From Rhodococcus sp. 4CII (lineage in GTDB: Bacteria; Actinomycetota; Actinomycetes; Mycobacteriales; Mycobacteriaceae): DNA of 64,000 bases. This document shows positions 63,243 to 64,000 of the stretch, piece by piece. The first letter of the stretch is position 1; each line of letters starts with the position of its first letter. A model generated the notes under the pieces. It had not been told where the DNA came from, searched no databases, and saw nothing but the letters and a program-made list of their open reading frames with translations. The stretch lies in the NCBI RefSeq assembly GCF_014256275.1, contig NZ_JACCFE010000002.1, positions 62,001-126,000 of the forward strand, read 5' to 3'. The position numbers and the translations under genes were made by a program.

Positions 63243-63651
63243 GCTTCGCCTTTCGGATGATTTTTACGGCGACTTGCGTTCACCGCCAGTCGTCTGTCTC
63301 GAGCCTGGTGCCGTATCGCAACTCCCCCAGGAACAGGCACGTTGACCGCTTACAGGCGGAACCAAGCAGCGCGTGGGCGACCTGTCGGCTCACGTTCCGT
63401 ACTCCGAGCGGTCCGTGGTGTGTAACGCCGACACAGCTCGGCTCGTGGTCATGTATCACCTCGTATTCCGGGTGACGGACGCAGGCCAGTCCCTTACTGT
63501 CCTCGGACATTCGGAGGGATCAACGGGTCGACGGCCTCATCGCCTGGAACACAATCACCGGGGGGCACCTCACCGGCCGGCACCGACGACTTCCGCAGTC
63601 AGAACTTGTCCCCGAGTGACAGTGCTGGGGGCAGATCCGGCCCACCGCTAA
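63243..63651. other. Non-coding stretch before the tandem repeats
   Basis: Nothing convincing. A minus-strand 76-codon frame (63510 to 63280) has no features I recognise. Confidence 0.35.
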
Positions 63652-63887
63652 AATGCTGGCCTCCGACTGTGGTCGTGGGCGACGTGTGACGATTCGCCGA
63701 GGGGACGGAGAATGCTGGCCTCCGACTGTGGTCGTGGGCGACGTGTGACGATTCGCCGAGGGGACGGAGAATGCTGGCCTCCGACTGTGGTCGTGGGCGA
63801 CGTGTGACGATTCGCCGAGGGGACGGAGAATGCTGGCCTCCGACTGTGGTCGTGGGCGACGTGTGACGATTCGCCGAGGGGACGGAG
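63652..63887. repeat. Four exact 59-bp tandem repeats
   Basis: Copies at 63652-63710, 63711-63769, 63770-63828 and 63829-63887, each starting AATGCTGGCCTCCGACTG and ending GAGGGGACGGAG, identical throughout as read. A truncated fifth begins AATGCT at 63888. The repeats have no spacers and no hairpin pattern of a CRISPR array. They lie between a pseudogene and the end of an oxidoreductase gene. Confidence 0.95.
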
Positions 63888-63937
63888 AATGCTCGTCTTC
63901 GTCTGGCATGATCGCCACGCTGTCCGCGGAGGATCGC

Positions 63938-64000
63938 TCATCCGATCTTGATGACGACCTTGCCCTTTGCACGGCCCTGTTCGACGTACGCGAGAGCCTC
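63938..64000 (-). CDS. 3' end of a zinc-type alcohol dehydrogenase/quinone oxidoreductase gene (partial)
   Basis: The window edge cuts this gene. The visible C-terminus reads EALAYVEQGRAKGKVVIKIG and a TGA at 63938-63940; EA..YVEQG.AKGKVV is the typical end of medium-chain dehydrogenases and quinone oxidoreductases. No more can be said from 20 codons. Confidence 0.7.
   Translation of the reverse strand, partial: EALAYVEQGRAKGKVVIKIG

Noticed and set aside
63652..63887. CRISPR array
   Set aside because: The repeats are contiguous 59-mers with no unique spacers and no cas genes nearby.

Overview
The window is high-GC actinobacterial DNA, most likely from Rhodococcus or a close relative in the Mycobacteriales. 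Three things support this: a broken fragment of a FadD32-type fatty-acid-AMP ligase (mycolate biosynthesis), several dehydrogenases of the mycofactocin-linked families, and a dense set of ketone and aromatic catabolism genes. It reads as accessory catabolic DNA: intact operons separated by insertion sequences, a group II intron and decayed gene remnants.

Layout. 279-5785 is a four-gene plus-strand operon (NDMA-dependent alcohol dehydrogenase, aldehyde dehydrogenase, HSL-type esterase, cyclohexanone-type Baeyer-Villiger monooxygenase). It is a near-complete route from a secondary or cyclic alcohol to a carboxylic acid. 6300-18114 is a mobile-element graveyard: an IS630 transposase with a -1 slippery site, an SDR relic, a decayed IS21 transposase, an IS630 element carrying a passenger gene, a group II intron whose reverse transcriptase is split between the two Asp codons of its YADD box by a tyrosine-recombinase element, an IS4 element, and an IS1634 element sitting in a thiolase pseudogene.

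15610-32743 is a long minus-strand catabolic cluster: SDR (broken), HyuA and HyuB, flavin monooxygenase, AMP-forming acid ligase, VOC protein, a small unknown protein, alpha/beta hydrolase, MaoC, TetR, MFS transporter (broken), thiolase (broken). Many genes overlap or abut, and four promoter regions share a TGTCA-N4-TGTCA motif. A second TetR gene (32934-33728) is divergent. I think this is the best candidate for an undescribed pathway: CoA-ester-dependent oxidation of an aromatic or ketonic acid, with a hydantoinase/carboxylase-type ATPase pair. The substrate is unknown.

33729-45647 is mixed: a degraded stretch, a mycofactocin-type SDR, another broken IS630, TetR with alpha/beta hydrolase, a pair of small DUF3263-like genes, class II aldolase with CoA ligase, and remnants of a PAPS-reductase-like gene, an IS6 transposase and fadD32. 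46183-51789 is a tight plus-strand operon (alpha/beta hydrolase, PrpE-like CoA synthetase, two mycofactocin-type SDRs, AcuI/YhdH-like reductase) closed by a 17-bp hairpin. A second copy of the DUF3263-like pair follows. 52934-60304 holds two HxlR regulators, two Old Yellow Enzyme family reductases, a fatty-acid CoA ligase and an alpha/beta hydrolase, with palindromic operators. The right end has an SDR relic, an intact IS630, a decayed saccharopine-dehydrogenase-like gene, four exact 59-bp tandem repeats and the 3' end of an oxidoreductase gene.

Family assignments come from reading motifs and remembered family sequences; no database search was run. Many genes in the remnant regions carry single-base frameshifts, which could be real decay or sequence error.
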